Shown: piece by piece, positions 51,097 through 58,905 of the stretch
Position numbering within the stretch: the first letter of the stretch is position 1
Layout of the letters: every line of letters starts with the position of its first letter
Source of the DNA: Mycolicibacterium sp. P1-18
Lineage (GTDB): Bacteria > Actinomycetota > Actinomycetes > Mycobacteriales > Mycobacteriaceae
Direction of reading: 5' to 3'
Assembly: GCF_008329535.1 (NCBI RefSeq)
Contig: NZ_NPKR01000018.1
Coordinates: 56,176-120,175 of the forward strand
Length of the DNA stretch: 64,000 bases
The notes under the pieces: generated by a model
The model's database searches: none
What the model saw: only the letters and a program-made list of their open reading frames with translations
What the model was told of the DNA's origin: nothing
Position numbers and translations under genes: made by a program

Positions 51097-51110
51097 TGTT
51101 AGCGCTCACA
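51097..51110. promoter_or_regulatory. LacI-type operator copy 2
   Basis: TGTTAGCGCTCACA, identical to copy 3, placed between the two divergent promoters, just upstream of the leftward -35. Confidence 0.65.
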
Positions 51111-51127
51111 TTCGCGGCGGGCCGGGC

Positions 51128-51157
51128 TTGACAAAGACGTGAGCGGCGTCACAAACT
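51128..51157 (+). promoter_or_regulatory. Promoter of the rightward sugar importer
   Basis: Perfect TTGACA (51128-51133), 18-nt spacer, CAAACT (51152-51157). A degenerate operator, GTGAGCGGCGTCAC, fills the spacer and copy 3 follows the -10. Confidence 0.5.
51139..51152. promoter_or_regulatory. Degenerate operator in the rightward promoter spacer
   Basis: GTGAGC, GG, CGTCAC: imperfect symmetric site whose left half equals the right half (read on the other strand) of copies 1-3. Confidence 0.4.
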
Positions 51158-51162
51158 CCATA

Positions 51163-51176
51163 TGTTAGCGCTCACA
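51163..51176. promoter_or_regulatory. LacI-type operator copy 3
   Basis: TGTTAGCGCTCACA, 6 bp after the rightward -10, near the expected transcription start. Confidence 0.65.
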
Positions 51177-51236
51177 TGGGCGCCCGCCCCGGCCTGTGAG
51201 ACCGCGGTGCGAACCCACTCAGTCGGGAGGATTTCA

Positions 51237-52346
51237 ATGCGCAAGGGCATCGTTCGGATACTGGGGGCCCTGGCCTTCGTCGTGGCCATGGTGGCCGCGC
51301 TCTCTGGTTGCGGTCGTTCCACGACGACCGATGCGCCGGCAGCCAGCGGCGGTGAGCGGTCGGGCACGGTGGGCATCGCCATGCCCACCAAGTCGTCCGA
51401 GCGCTGGGTCGCCGACGGCAACAACATGGCCGACCAGTTCAAGAAGCTGGGCTACGACACCGACCTGCAGTACGGCGACGACGTCGTGCAGAACCAGGTC
51501 TCGCAGATCGAGAACATGATCACCAAGGGCGTCAAGGTGCTGGTGATCGCGCCCATCGACAGCTCGTCGCTGACCGACACCCTGCAACGCGCCGCCGACG
51601 CCAAGATCCCGGTCGTCAGCTACGACCGCTTGATCCGCGGCACGGAGAACGTCAACTACTACGCGACCTTCGACAACTTCAAGGTCGGCGTCCTGCAGGC
51701 CACCTACATCGCCGACAAGCTGGGCCTGGCACAGGGCAAGGGCCCGTTCAACATCGAACTGTTCGCCGGCTCCCCCGACGACAACAACGCGACGTTCTTC
51801 TTCAAGGGCGCGATGAGCGTGCTGCAGCCCTACCTCGACAGCGGCAAGCTCGTCGTCAAGAGCGGTCAGACCTCCTTCGACCAGGTGGCCACGCTGCGCT
51901 GGGACGGCGGCCTGGCGCAGTCGCGGATGGACAACCTGCTGAGCAAGGCCTACACGAGTGGCCGGGTCGACGCAGTGCTCTCGCCCTACGACGGCATGTC
52001 GCTGGGCATCATCTCGGCACTGAAGAGCGCGGGCTACGGCACGCCGACCAACCCGCTGCCCATCGTCACCGGGCAGGACGCCGAGCTGGCGTCGGTGAAG
52101 TCGATCATCGCCGGCGAGCAGACGCAGACGGTGTTCAAGGACACCCGCGAGCTGGCGAAGGCCGCTGTGCAGATGGCCGATTCGCTGCTCACCGGCGGCA
52201 AGCCCGAGACCAACGACACCACCACCTACGACAACGGCGTGAAGGTCGTGCCCTCGTTCCTGCTGCAGCCGGTCAGCGTGGACAAGACCAACTACCAGAA
52301 GGTGCTGGTCGACTCCGGCTACTACACCGCCGGACAGCTGGCGTGA
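51237..52346 (+). CDS. ChvE/XylF-like sugar-binding lipoprotein
   Basis: A 369-residue sugar-binding protein with a lipoprotein signal (ALSGCGRS, about residue 24). The mature part resembles ChvE of Agrobacterium: VGIAMPTKSSERWVADGNNM, VLVIAPIDSSSLTDTLQRAA, VVSYDRLIRGTENVNYYATF and LSPYDGMSLGIISALK. ChvE binds several aldoses including L-arabinose, galactose and glucose. ATG at 51237 follows GGGAGGA. Start of the rightward unit, controlled by the divergent operators. Confidence 0.93.
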   Translation: MRKGIVRILGALAFVVAMVAALSGCGRSTTTDAPAASGGERSGTVGIAMPTKSSERWVADGNNMADQFKKLGYDTDLQYGDDVVQNQVSQIENMITKGVKVLVIAPIDSSSLTDTLQRAADAKIPVVSYDRLIRGTENVNYYATFDNFKVGVLQATYIADKLGLAQGKGPFNIELFAGSPDDNNATFFFKGAMSVLQPYLDSGKLVVKSGQTSFDQVATLRWDGGLAQSRMDNLLSKAYTSGRVDAVLSPYDGMSLGIISALKSAGYGTPTNPLPIVTGQDAELASVKSIIAGEQTQTVFKDTRELAKAAVQMADSLLTGGKPETNDTTTYDNGVKVVPSFLLQPVSVDKTNYQKVLVDSGYYTAGQLA

Positions 52347-53884
52347 CGGTCGGCGACACCGCTCCACTGCTCGAAATGCGGGGCATCACCAAGCGTTTCG
52401 CAGGGGTCACGGCGCTCAGCGAGGTCAACCTCGCCGTGCGCCCTGGCGAAATCCACGCGATCTGCGGTGAGAACGGTGCCGGGAAGTCGACGCTGATGAA
52501 GGTGCTGAGCGGGATCTACCCGCACGGCAGCTACGACGGCGAGATCGTCTTCGACGGCCAGCCGGGCGACTTCAAGGACATCAGGTCCAGCGAGCGGCGT
52601 GGCATCGGCATCATCCACCAGGAACTGGCGCTCGTACCCGTGTTGTCCATCGCGGAGAACATCTTCCTCGGCAACGAGCACGCCTCCGCCGGGGTGATCA
52701 GCTGGCACGAGACCATGACCGACGCCGCCCGGCTGCTCGCCAGGGTGGGGCTGGCCGAGAGTCCCCGCACCCGCATCGCCGACATCGGCGTGGGCAAGCA
52801 GCAGCTGGTGGAGATCGCGAAGGCCTTGTCCAAGAAGGTCAAGCTGCTCATCCTCGACGAGCCCACGGCCGCCCTCAACGACGAGGACAGCAGGCATCTG
52901 CTGGACCTCATCGTCGAACTCCGCGACCAGGGTCTGACGTGCATCATCATCTCGCACAAGCTCAACGAGGTGACCCGCGTCGCCGACAACATCACGATCC
53001 TGCGCGACGGCCACACCATCGAGACCATCGCCGTCGGACCCGATCTCACCGAGGAGCACATCATCCGCGGGATGGTCGGTCGCGACATGACCGACCGCTT
53101 CCCGGAGCGGACGGACCACCCGATCGGCGACGTCACCTTCGCGATCGAGGACTGGACGGTGTTCCATCCGCTGGACCAGCAGCGCAAGGTCGTCGACGGG
53201 GTGTCCATCAACGTCCGTCGCGGCGAGGTCGTCGGATTGGCCGGGCTGATGGGCGCGGGCCGCACCGAGCTGGCGATGAGCGTGTTCGGGCGCAGCTACG
53301 GCAAGAAGGCCGGCGGCAAGGTGTTCAAGGACGGCAAGGAGATTCGCACGCGGACGGTGCCCGAGGCCATCGCCCACCGAATCGCCTACGCCACCGAGGA
53401 CCGCAAGCACTACGGGCTCAACCTGATGGACGACATCGCGCGCAGCGTGACGCTGGCCTCGCTGGCCAAGGTCAGCCGGGCGTCGGTGATCAACGAGCAC
53501 GAGGAGACCGTGGTCGCCGAGCGGTTCCGCAAGGACATGCACATCAAGGCGCCATCGGTGCGGGCGACGACGGGCAACCTGTCCGGCGGCAATCAGCAGA
53601 AAGTGGTGCTGAGCAAGTGGATCTACGCCGACCCCGACGTGCTGATCCTCGACGAGCCCACCCGCGGCATCGACGTCGGCGCCAAGTACGAGATCTACAC
53701 GATCATCAATTCCCTTGCCGCTCAGGGCAAGGCCGTGATCGTGATCTCGTCCGAACTACCCGAGCTGATCGGTCTGTGCGACCGCATCTACACCCTCAAC
53801 GAGGGCCGGCTGACCGGTGAGGTCGCCCGGGCGGATGCCAAGCAGGAGACCTTGATGCGCTACATGATGAAGGGACGCAGCTAG
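52343..53884 (+). CDS. GguA/XylG-like sugar ABC ATPase
   Basis: A 513-residue tandem ATPase of the multiple-sugar GguA/MmsA type. First domain GENGAGKSTLMKVLSGIYPH and LLILDEPTAALND; the second LSGGNQQKVVLSKWIY and LILDEPTRGIDVGAKYEI. GTG at 52343 overlaps the binding-protein stop (GTGA). It is a separate ATPase from the one in the leftward operon, so two importers work side by side under the same operators. Confidence 0.94.
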   Translation: MTVGDTAPLLEMRGITKRFAGVTALSEVNLAVRPGEIHAICGENGAGKSTLMKVLSGIYPHGSYDGEIVFDGQPGDFKDIRSSERRGIGIIHQELALVPVLSIAENIFLGNEHASAGVISWHETMTDAARLLARVGLAESPRTRIADIGVGKQQLVEIAKALSKKVKLLILDEPTAALNDEDSRHLLDLIVELRDQGLTCIIISHKLNEVTRVADNITILRDGHTIETIAVGPDLTEEHIIRGMVGRDMTDRFPERTDHPIGDVTFAIEDWTVFHPLDQQRKVVDGVSINVRRGEVVGLAGLMGAGRTELAMSVFGRSYGKKAGGKVFKDGKEIRTRTVPEAIAHRIAYATEDRKHYGLNLMDDIARSVTLASLAKVSRASVINEHEETVVAERFRKDMHIKAPSVRATTGNLSGGNQQKVVLSKWIYADPDVLILDEPTRGIDVGAKYEIYTIINSLAAQGKAVIVISSELPELIGLCDRIYTLNEGRLTGEVARADAKQETLMRYMMKGRS

Positions 53885-55123
53885 ATGACCACCACCCCCA
53901 CGGTGAGCGCCGCCTCGAGCGCGCCGACGCCGTCACCGCCACCCGCGTCGCCGGGTCAGCGATTGCGCGCGGTGCTGCAGGGTAACTTCCGGCAGTACGG
54001 CATGGTGGCCGCGCTCGCGGTGATCGTCATCCTGTTCCAGGTGTGGACCAGCGGCATTCTGCTGAAGCCGTTGAACGTCACCAACATCGTGCAGCAGAAC
54101 GGGTACATCCTGATCCTCGCGATCGGGATGGTCATCGTCATCATCTCCGGTCACATCGACCTGTCGGTCGGCTCCATCGCCGGCTTCGTCGGAGCGATGT
54201 CGGCGGTGCTGATGATCAAGAACGACATGCCGTGGCCGCTCGCGGTCCTGCTGTGTCTCCTCCTCGGCGCGGCGATCGGTGCATGGCAGGGCTTTTGGAT
54301 CGCCTACGTCGGCATTCCGTCGTTCATCGTGACCCTGGCGGGCATGCTGGTGTTCCGTGGGGCCACGCAGTACCTGCTGGAGGGGCAGTCCATCGCGCCG
54401 TTCCCCCGCAGCTTCAGCCAGGTCAGCAGCGGGTTCCTGCCCGAGATCGGCGGTGGCGGCGGGCTCTACCACTGGCCGACGGTCATCCTCGGCCTGTTCG
54501 TCATGGCGGCGGCGGTCTGGCAGCAGGTGCGCCAGCGTAGGACGCAGTCGCGCTACGGCTTCGACGTCTCGCCGCTCGGCTGGTTCGTGTTCAAGTGCGC
54601 AGCCATCGTCGCCGCCCTGGCCGCCTTCACCCTGCTGCTGGCCAGTTACCGCGGCGTTCCCGTGGTCGGCATCATTCTCGCCGTCGCCTTCGTCATCTAC
54701 GCCTTCGTCATGCGCAGCACCGTCTTCGGCCGGCAGGTGTACGCCGTCGGCGGCAACGAGGCGGCTGCCCGGCTGTCCGGCGTCAAGAACAAGCGCGTCA
54801 CCTTCCTGGTGTTCGTCAACATGGGCCTGCTCTCGGCCCTGGCCGGCCTGCTGTTCGCAGCGCGGCTGAACTCCGCGACCCCCCAGGCCGGCATCGGCAT
54901 GGAGCTGGAGGCCATCGCCGCCGCCTTCATCGGCGGCGCGTCGGCCAGCGGCGGCGTCGGAACGGTGTTGGGCGCCATCATCGGTGGCTTCGTCCTCGGT
55001 GTGCTGAACAACGGCATGTCGCTCATCGGCATCGGCAGCGACGTGCAGCAGGTCATCAAGGGCCTAGTCCTTCTCGCAGCCGTCGGCTTCGACATCTACA
55101 ACAAGAAGAAGGGTGGGTCCTGA
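53885..55123 (+). CDS. GguB/XylH-like sugar ABC permease
   Basis: A 412-residue permease with ten or more helices, longer than RbsC types as usual for GguB/XylH. Signatures: GMVIVIISGHIDLSVGSIAGF and VYAVGGNEAAARLSGVKNKR. Begins directly after the TAG of the ATPase gene. Together with the ChvE-like and GguA-like proteins it completes a single-permease importer, contrasting with the two-permease system on the other side. Confidence 0.94.
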   Translation: MTTTPTVSAASSAPTPSPPPASPGQRLRAVLQGNFRQYGMVAALAVIVILFQVWTSGILLKPLNVTNIVQQNGYILILAIGMVIVIISGHIDLSVGSIAGFVGAMSAVLMIKNDMPWPLAVLLCLLLGAAIGAWQGFWIAYVGIPSFIVTLAGMLVFRGATQYLLEGQSIAPFPRSFSQVSSGFLPEIGGGGGLYHWPTVILGLFVMAAAVWQQVRQRRTQSRYGFDVSPLGWFVFKCAAIVAALAAFTLLLASYRGVPVVGIILAVAFVIYAFVMRSTVFGRQVYAVGGNEAAARLSGVKNKRVTFLVFVNMGLLSALAGLLFAARLNSATPQAGIGMELEAIAAAFIGGASASGGVGTVLGAIIGGFVLGVLNNGMSLIGIGSDVQQVIKGLVLLAAVGFDIYNKKKGGS

Positions 55124-55124
55124 C

Positions 55125-55364
55125 GTGTCCAACGGGTTCATCGCGGATCGCTTCGCTCACGACATCGTCACCTTCATGCGCAACTGGGCGCCCTACGGAG
55201 GCCCGCCCGCCGACGAGGTGCTGCCCGAATTCGGTTTGACCCGCGAGCAATTGGTCACGCGGTACCAGGAGATCATGGCGGCGGCCGCCGCTCGCCGCGC
55301 CTCGGCCAGCCGGCCCGCACCGGGCGGCTTCGCGCGTCCGACGCGTCGCCCCGCCGCCGGCTAG
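55125..55364 (+). CDS. 79-residue conserved-looking protein in the sugar operon
   Basis: A small soluble protein: VSNGFIADRFAHDIVTFMRNW, then EFGLTREQLVTRYQEI, a helical segment and an Ala/Arg/Pro-rich tail. GTG at 55125 starts 1 nt after the permease stop (TGAC GTG), so it is co-translated. No signal peptide or known catalytic motif. Function unknown; its place as last gene of a sugar-import operon is the only clue. Its last 4 nt overlap the convergent GGDEF gene. Confidence 0.6.
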   Translation: MSNGFIADRFAHDIVTFMRNWAPYGGPPADEVLPEFGLTREQLVTRYQEIMAAAAARRASASRPAPGGFARPTRRPAAG

Positions 55365-57013
55365 ACCCCGATCACCGCGCAGTAATTCGCCAGCACCCGG
55401 ACGTGCGGCGCCACGGCGACCAGATCGTGGCGGGGCCTGGCGAAGAGCTCCAACAGATAACCGCGGCCGGCCGATCGCACCGCGACGGCCAGCACCGCGT
55501 GGTAGCCCAGGTTCATCAGAACCGCCGCCTCCGCGGCGTCGCACTCTTCGTGACTCACCTCGGCGACGAAGGCCGCACCCGCGGAGGCCATCACCCGGGC
55601 CGTCCACGGGAAGTCGGCCAGCGCGTACTCGGTGCCGACGTCGATCCTGCGTAGCTTCGCCAGACCCGAGTACTCGTCGTGCAAGCTGTCCACTCCACGG
55701 ATCGTGCGCAGGCGCGTCCCGTCCGCCGTGGTGTCGGAGATGGCCCAGGCCGCCGCGTCGACGGCGTTGTGCACCTGCATTGCAACGACTTCAAGCGCGG
55801 ACACCACGTCGAGGGGCGCGTGCTCGTCGAGGATCGCGAGAACCCGGGGCACCAGCTGGTCGATCGCCGAGACCACGGCGTCGGACGCCGTGGTGCGTCG
55901 GGGCGGGCCGAGAACCGCGGGCCTGTCGACCCCGACGTTGTAGCGCCCCGGCCCGAGCCTCTTGGCGTCCAGCAGAGCGGCGTCGGCGGCCGCCAGCAGA
56001 TCCTGACCCGACACGGTGTGCGGCCCCGACACGGTCGCGCCCCAGCTGAGGGTGACGTCGGGGCCCAGGACACGACGGACGCGGTGGCTGACCTCGCTGG
56101 CCAGCCGTTCGACCTCGTCCAACGTGCCGTGTGGCATCAGCACGCAGAACTCGTCGCCGCCCAGGCGCACCGCGGTGACGTCCTCCATCGCCGCGGTGAC
56201 GGCGCCGAGTACCGCGCCGACCTCGCGCAGCAGCGCGTCACCGGCGGGATGACCGTCGCGGTCGTTGATCGTCTTGAACCCGTCGAGGTCGCCCACCAGC
56301 AGCGCCGCCGGGGAGCTCTGCCAGTCGACGCCGTCGAATCGGCGGTCGAGCTCACGCCGGTTGGCCAGCCCGGTGAGCGGATCCTGGTGCGCGAACCGCC
56401 ATACCGCGCTGAACAATTCGGAGCGACCGATGGCCACCGCGGCGTGGGCGGCGATGGCCTGAAACAACTGAACGTCGTCCGCGCCGAAGCGTCGACCGCC
56501 GAGACCGGACGCCCACAGCTCACCCCACATGACGCCCTCGTACATGATGGGCACCGCGAGTTCGCTCTCCTTGCCGAGGCTACGCAGGAAGGCCGCCTCG
56601 GCGGGGTTGTCGTCCGCCTCGTCGACCGAGAACACGTAGGGCTGGCCATGTCGCAGCAGGCGCATGACGGCACCGTCGTCGCCGATGTCGTAGATCTCCG
56701 CCTCCGGCCACCGCTGCTCGCCGGAGCCGACGCTTCCCACGTTGATCAGGGTGCGAAGGTCGGTGTCGGGCTCCCACCGACTGATCGACACCGACGCCGC
56801 GTCGAGGGCCAGCAGGGCCTGCTCGGCGATGACCTCCAGGGCCTCGTCGAAGTAGGAGGCTCGCAGCACCGCGCGGGAGATCCGCAGCAGGGCACGCAAC
56901 ACCGGCGCGTCGGCCATCTCGATCTCGTAATCCGGCGCGCTGCCGTGGATTTCCCTTCCGGCGACGGGCAACGCCGCCAGGGCACGCAGCCGCTGCAACC
57001 CCCGATCAGGCAC
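55361..57013 (-). CDS. GAF-GGDEF-GAF-like diguanylate cyclase
   Basis: About 550 residues and soluble: an N-terminal GAF domain (about 50-205), a GGDEF domain (about 210-375) with A-site RLGGDEFCVL and QDPLTGLANRRELDRRFDGV, and a C-terminal GAF-like region (about 390-550). No I-site RxxD before the A-site. GTG at 57013 is chosen because GGAGG lies 7 nt upstream; GTG 57019 is possible. A cytoplasmic sensor of a small ligand controlling c-di-GMP. Confidence 0.88.
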   Translation of the reverse strand: MPDRGLQRLRALAALPVAGREIHGSAPDYEIEMADAPVLRALLRISRAVLRASYFDEALEVIAEQALLALDAASVSISRWEPDTDLRTLINVGSVGSGEQRWPEAEIYDIGDDGAVMRLLRHGQPYVFSVDEADDNPAEAAFLRSLGKESELAVPIMYEGVMWGELWASGLGGRRFGADDVQLFQAIAAHAAVAIGRSELFSAVWRFAHQDPLTGLANRRELDRRFDGVDWQSSPAALLVGDLDGFKTINDRDGHPAGDALLREVGAVLGAVTAAMEDVTAVRLGGDEFCVLMPHGTLDEVERLASEVSHRVRRVLGPDVTLSWGATVSGPHTVSGQDLLAAADAALLDAKRLGPGRYNVGVDRPAVLGPPRRTTASDAVVSAIDQLVPRVLAILDEHAPLDVVSALEVVAMQVHNAVDAAAWAISDTTADGTRLRTIRGVDSLHDEYSGLAKLRRIDVGTEYALADFPWTARVMASAGAAFVAEVSHEECDAAEAAVLMNLGYHAVLAVAVRSAGRGYLLELFARPRHDLVAVAPHVRVLANYCAVIGV

Positions 57014-57101
57014 GCTCACCCCTCCGCAGCAACCCCTTGCGAAACACGGATCCTACCGCCGGCACCTGAGTGTTCGGCCGCGGAACGCCCAACCCGCCGT
57101 G

Positions 57102-58037
57102 TCAGTCCGAGGCCGTGGCCAGCCACTCCGTGATGCTCGCGACCACGTCGCCGTAGAAGGTGCGGTAGAGGTTCTCCTCGACGTAGCCGACGTGTGGTGT
57201 CACCAACGCGTTGCGCAGCGACCGCAGCGGATGGTCGACGGGCAGGGGTTCGGTGTCGAAGACGTCCAGCGCGGCGCCGCCGATCGACCGGATGGTGAGC
57301 GCCTCGACCAGTGCGGCTTCGTCGACGATCGGGCCCCGCGAGGTGTTCACCAGCCAGGCCGTCGGCTTCATCTGCGCCAATTCGTCCGTGCCGACGAGAC
57401 CGCGGGAGCGGTCGCTCAGCTTGAGGTGAATGCTCAGGGTGTCGGACTGCCGGAACAGGTCCTCCTTCGACACCAGGGTGGCGCCGGCGGCCTCCGCGGT
57501 GGCGGAGTCGAGGTTCTGGCTCCAGGCCACGACGTTCATCCCGAACGCGTTTCCGAGGCGGGCGATCTCCGTCCCGATGTTTCCGAGGCCGAGGATTCCG
57601 AGGGTCTGCCCGCTCAGTTGGCGACCCACCGTGGTCTGCCAGCCGCCGGAGCGGACGGAACCGCACTCGTCGACGAGGTGACGCGAGCTGGCCATGATCA
57701 GCGCCCACGTCAGTTCGACGGTGGAGGTGGCGTCGTAGCCGGTGTCGGTGACGGCCACGTCGCAGGCGGCCGCGGCGTCGTAGTCGACCGACGCGTTGCC
57801 GGGTCCGGTCGACGCGATGAGCCTCAGCCGCGGCAGTCGTTCGATGACCTCGCGCGGCAGCGGCGTGCGCTCCCGCATCACGCAGACGACGTCGAACGGT
57901 TCCAGCCGCGCCACCAGGTCGTCCTGATCGGCGAGATGGTCGGCGAACACGGTGACCTCCGCCTGCCGTTCGACGCCCGACCAGTCGGCCATGGACAGCG
58001 CAACGTCCTGATAGTCGTCCAAGATCGCAATCTTCAC
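57102..58037 (-). CDS. D-2-hydroxyacid dehydrogenase family protein
   Basis: A 311-residue NAD-dependent dehydrogenase related to phosphoglycerate dehydrogenase. NAD-binding LGILGLGNIGTEIARLG; catalytic Arg in VNTSRGPIVDEAAL, Glu in DVFDTEPLP and His in VTPHVGYVEE. GTG at 58037 begins MKIAILDDYQ-like sequence; a longer start is not needed. Divergent from the acetolactate decarboxylase gene. It could reduce a 2-ketoacid linked to that pathway, but this is not certain. Confidence 0.87.
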   Translation of the reverse strand: MKIAILDDYQDVALSMADWSGVERQAEVTVFADHLADQDDLVARLEPFDVVCVMRERTPLPREVIERLPRLRLIASTGPGNASVDYDAAAACDVAVTDTGYDATSTVELTWALIMASSRHLVDECGSVRSGGWQTTVGRQLSGQTLGILGLGNIGTEIARLGNAFGMNVVAWSQNLDSATAEAAGATLVSKEDLFRQSDTLSIHLKLSDRSRGLVGTDELAQMKPTAWLVNTSRGPIVDEAALVEALTIRSIGGAALDVFDTEPLPVDHPLRSLRNALVTPHVGYVEENLYRTFYGDVVASITEWLATASD

Positions 58038-58175
58038 GCCGACGGCATACCCACAATCCACCGCGCCCACCGTCGTCGATACCCGCTAGCCCCCACTGCG
58101 CGGTCACGGTCGCAGCAAGGCACCTTGGGGGTCAGCGTCGACGCCTCGGGCATGGCCATCGACGAGGGTTGAGTC

Positions 58176-58904
58176 ATGGCACCGACCAGTCCCGAACCGA
58201 ACGAGATCTACCAGACCGCGACGATGGAGTCGCTGCTCGACGGCGTCTACGACGGTGACGTCAGCATCCAGGAACTACTGGGCCACGGCGACTTTGGGCT
58301 CGGCACCTTCAACGGACTCGACGGCGAGATGCTGATGCTGGACTCGGTGTGCCACCAGCTGCGCTCCGACGGCAGTGCCACCACGGCCAGCCCGGACGAA
58401 TTGGTCCCCTTCGCCGTGGTCACCCGGTTCCGGCCGCAACGGACCATCGAGGTGACCGAGCCCTCCGATCGCGCCGCCGTGACCGCGCTCGTCGACGCCA
58501 GCGTGGGAAGCGCCAACCTGATGGTCGCCGTGCGCATTCGAGGCGAGTTCGCCTCCGTACGCACCCGCACCGTCAGCAAGCAGGAGGCGCCGTACCCGCC
58601 GTTCACCGAGGCCATCCGCGACCAGGGCGAGGTCACCCTGACCGACGTGTCGGGCACGCTCGGCGGGTTCCGGATGCCGCAGTGGGTGCAGGGCATCTCG
58701 GTCGCCGGCTACCACGCCCACTTCCTCGACGCCGACCAGGCCCGTGGCGGCCATGCGCTCGACTACCGCCTGCTCCGCGGCACCGTCGAGATCGGCGTGT
58801 GCTCCGACCTTCATCTGAGCCTGCCCCGGACACCGCAGTTCGAGGCAGCCAACCTCTCCGACGACGACGCCGACGGACAGATCCGTCGCACAGAAGGGCA
58901 GTGA
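58176..58904 (+). CDS. budA: Alpha-acetolactate decarboxylase
   Basis: A 242-residue zinc enzyme converting 2-acetolactate to acetoin. The His cluster is in VAGYHAHFLDADQARGGHAL, and the opening LLDGVYDGDVSIQELLGHGD plus GTFNGLDGEMLMLD match the family. The acetolactate synthase gene begins 1 nt after its stop, giving a standard acetoin pathway. Mycobacteria do not usually carry this pair, so it is accessory. Confidence 0.96.
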   Translation: MAPTSPEPNEIYQTATMESLLDGVYDGDVSIQELLGHGDFGLGTFNGLDGEMLMLDSVCHQLRSDGSATTASPDELVPFAVVTRFRPQRTIEVTEPSDRAAVTALVDASVGSANLMVAVRIRGEFASVRTRTVSKQEAPYPPFTEAIRDQGEVTLTDVSGTLGGFRMPQWVQGISVAGYHAHFLDADQARGGHALDYRLLRGTVEIGVCSDLHLSLPRTPQFEAANLSDDDADGQIRRTEGQ

Positions 58905-58905
58905 C

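Noticed and set aside
58038..58175. Two GGGTAT elements on the minus strand before the D-2-hydroxyacid dehydrogenase gene as SigF promoters
   Set aside because: Neither has a recognisable -35 at the right spacing, so I did not list them.
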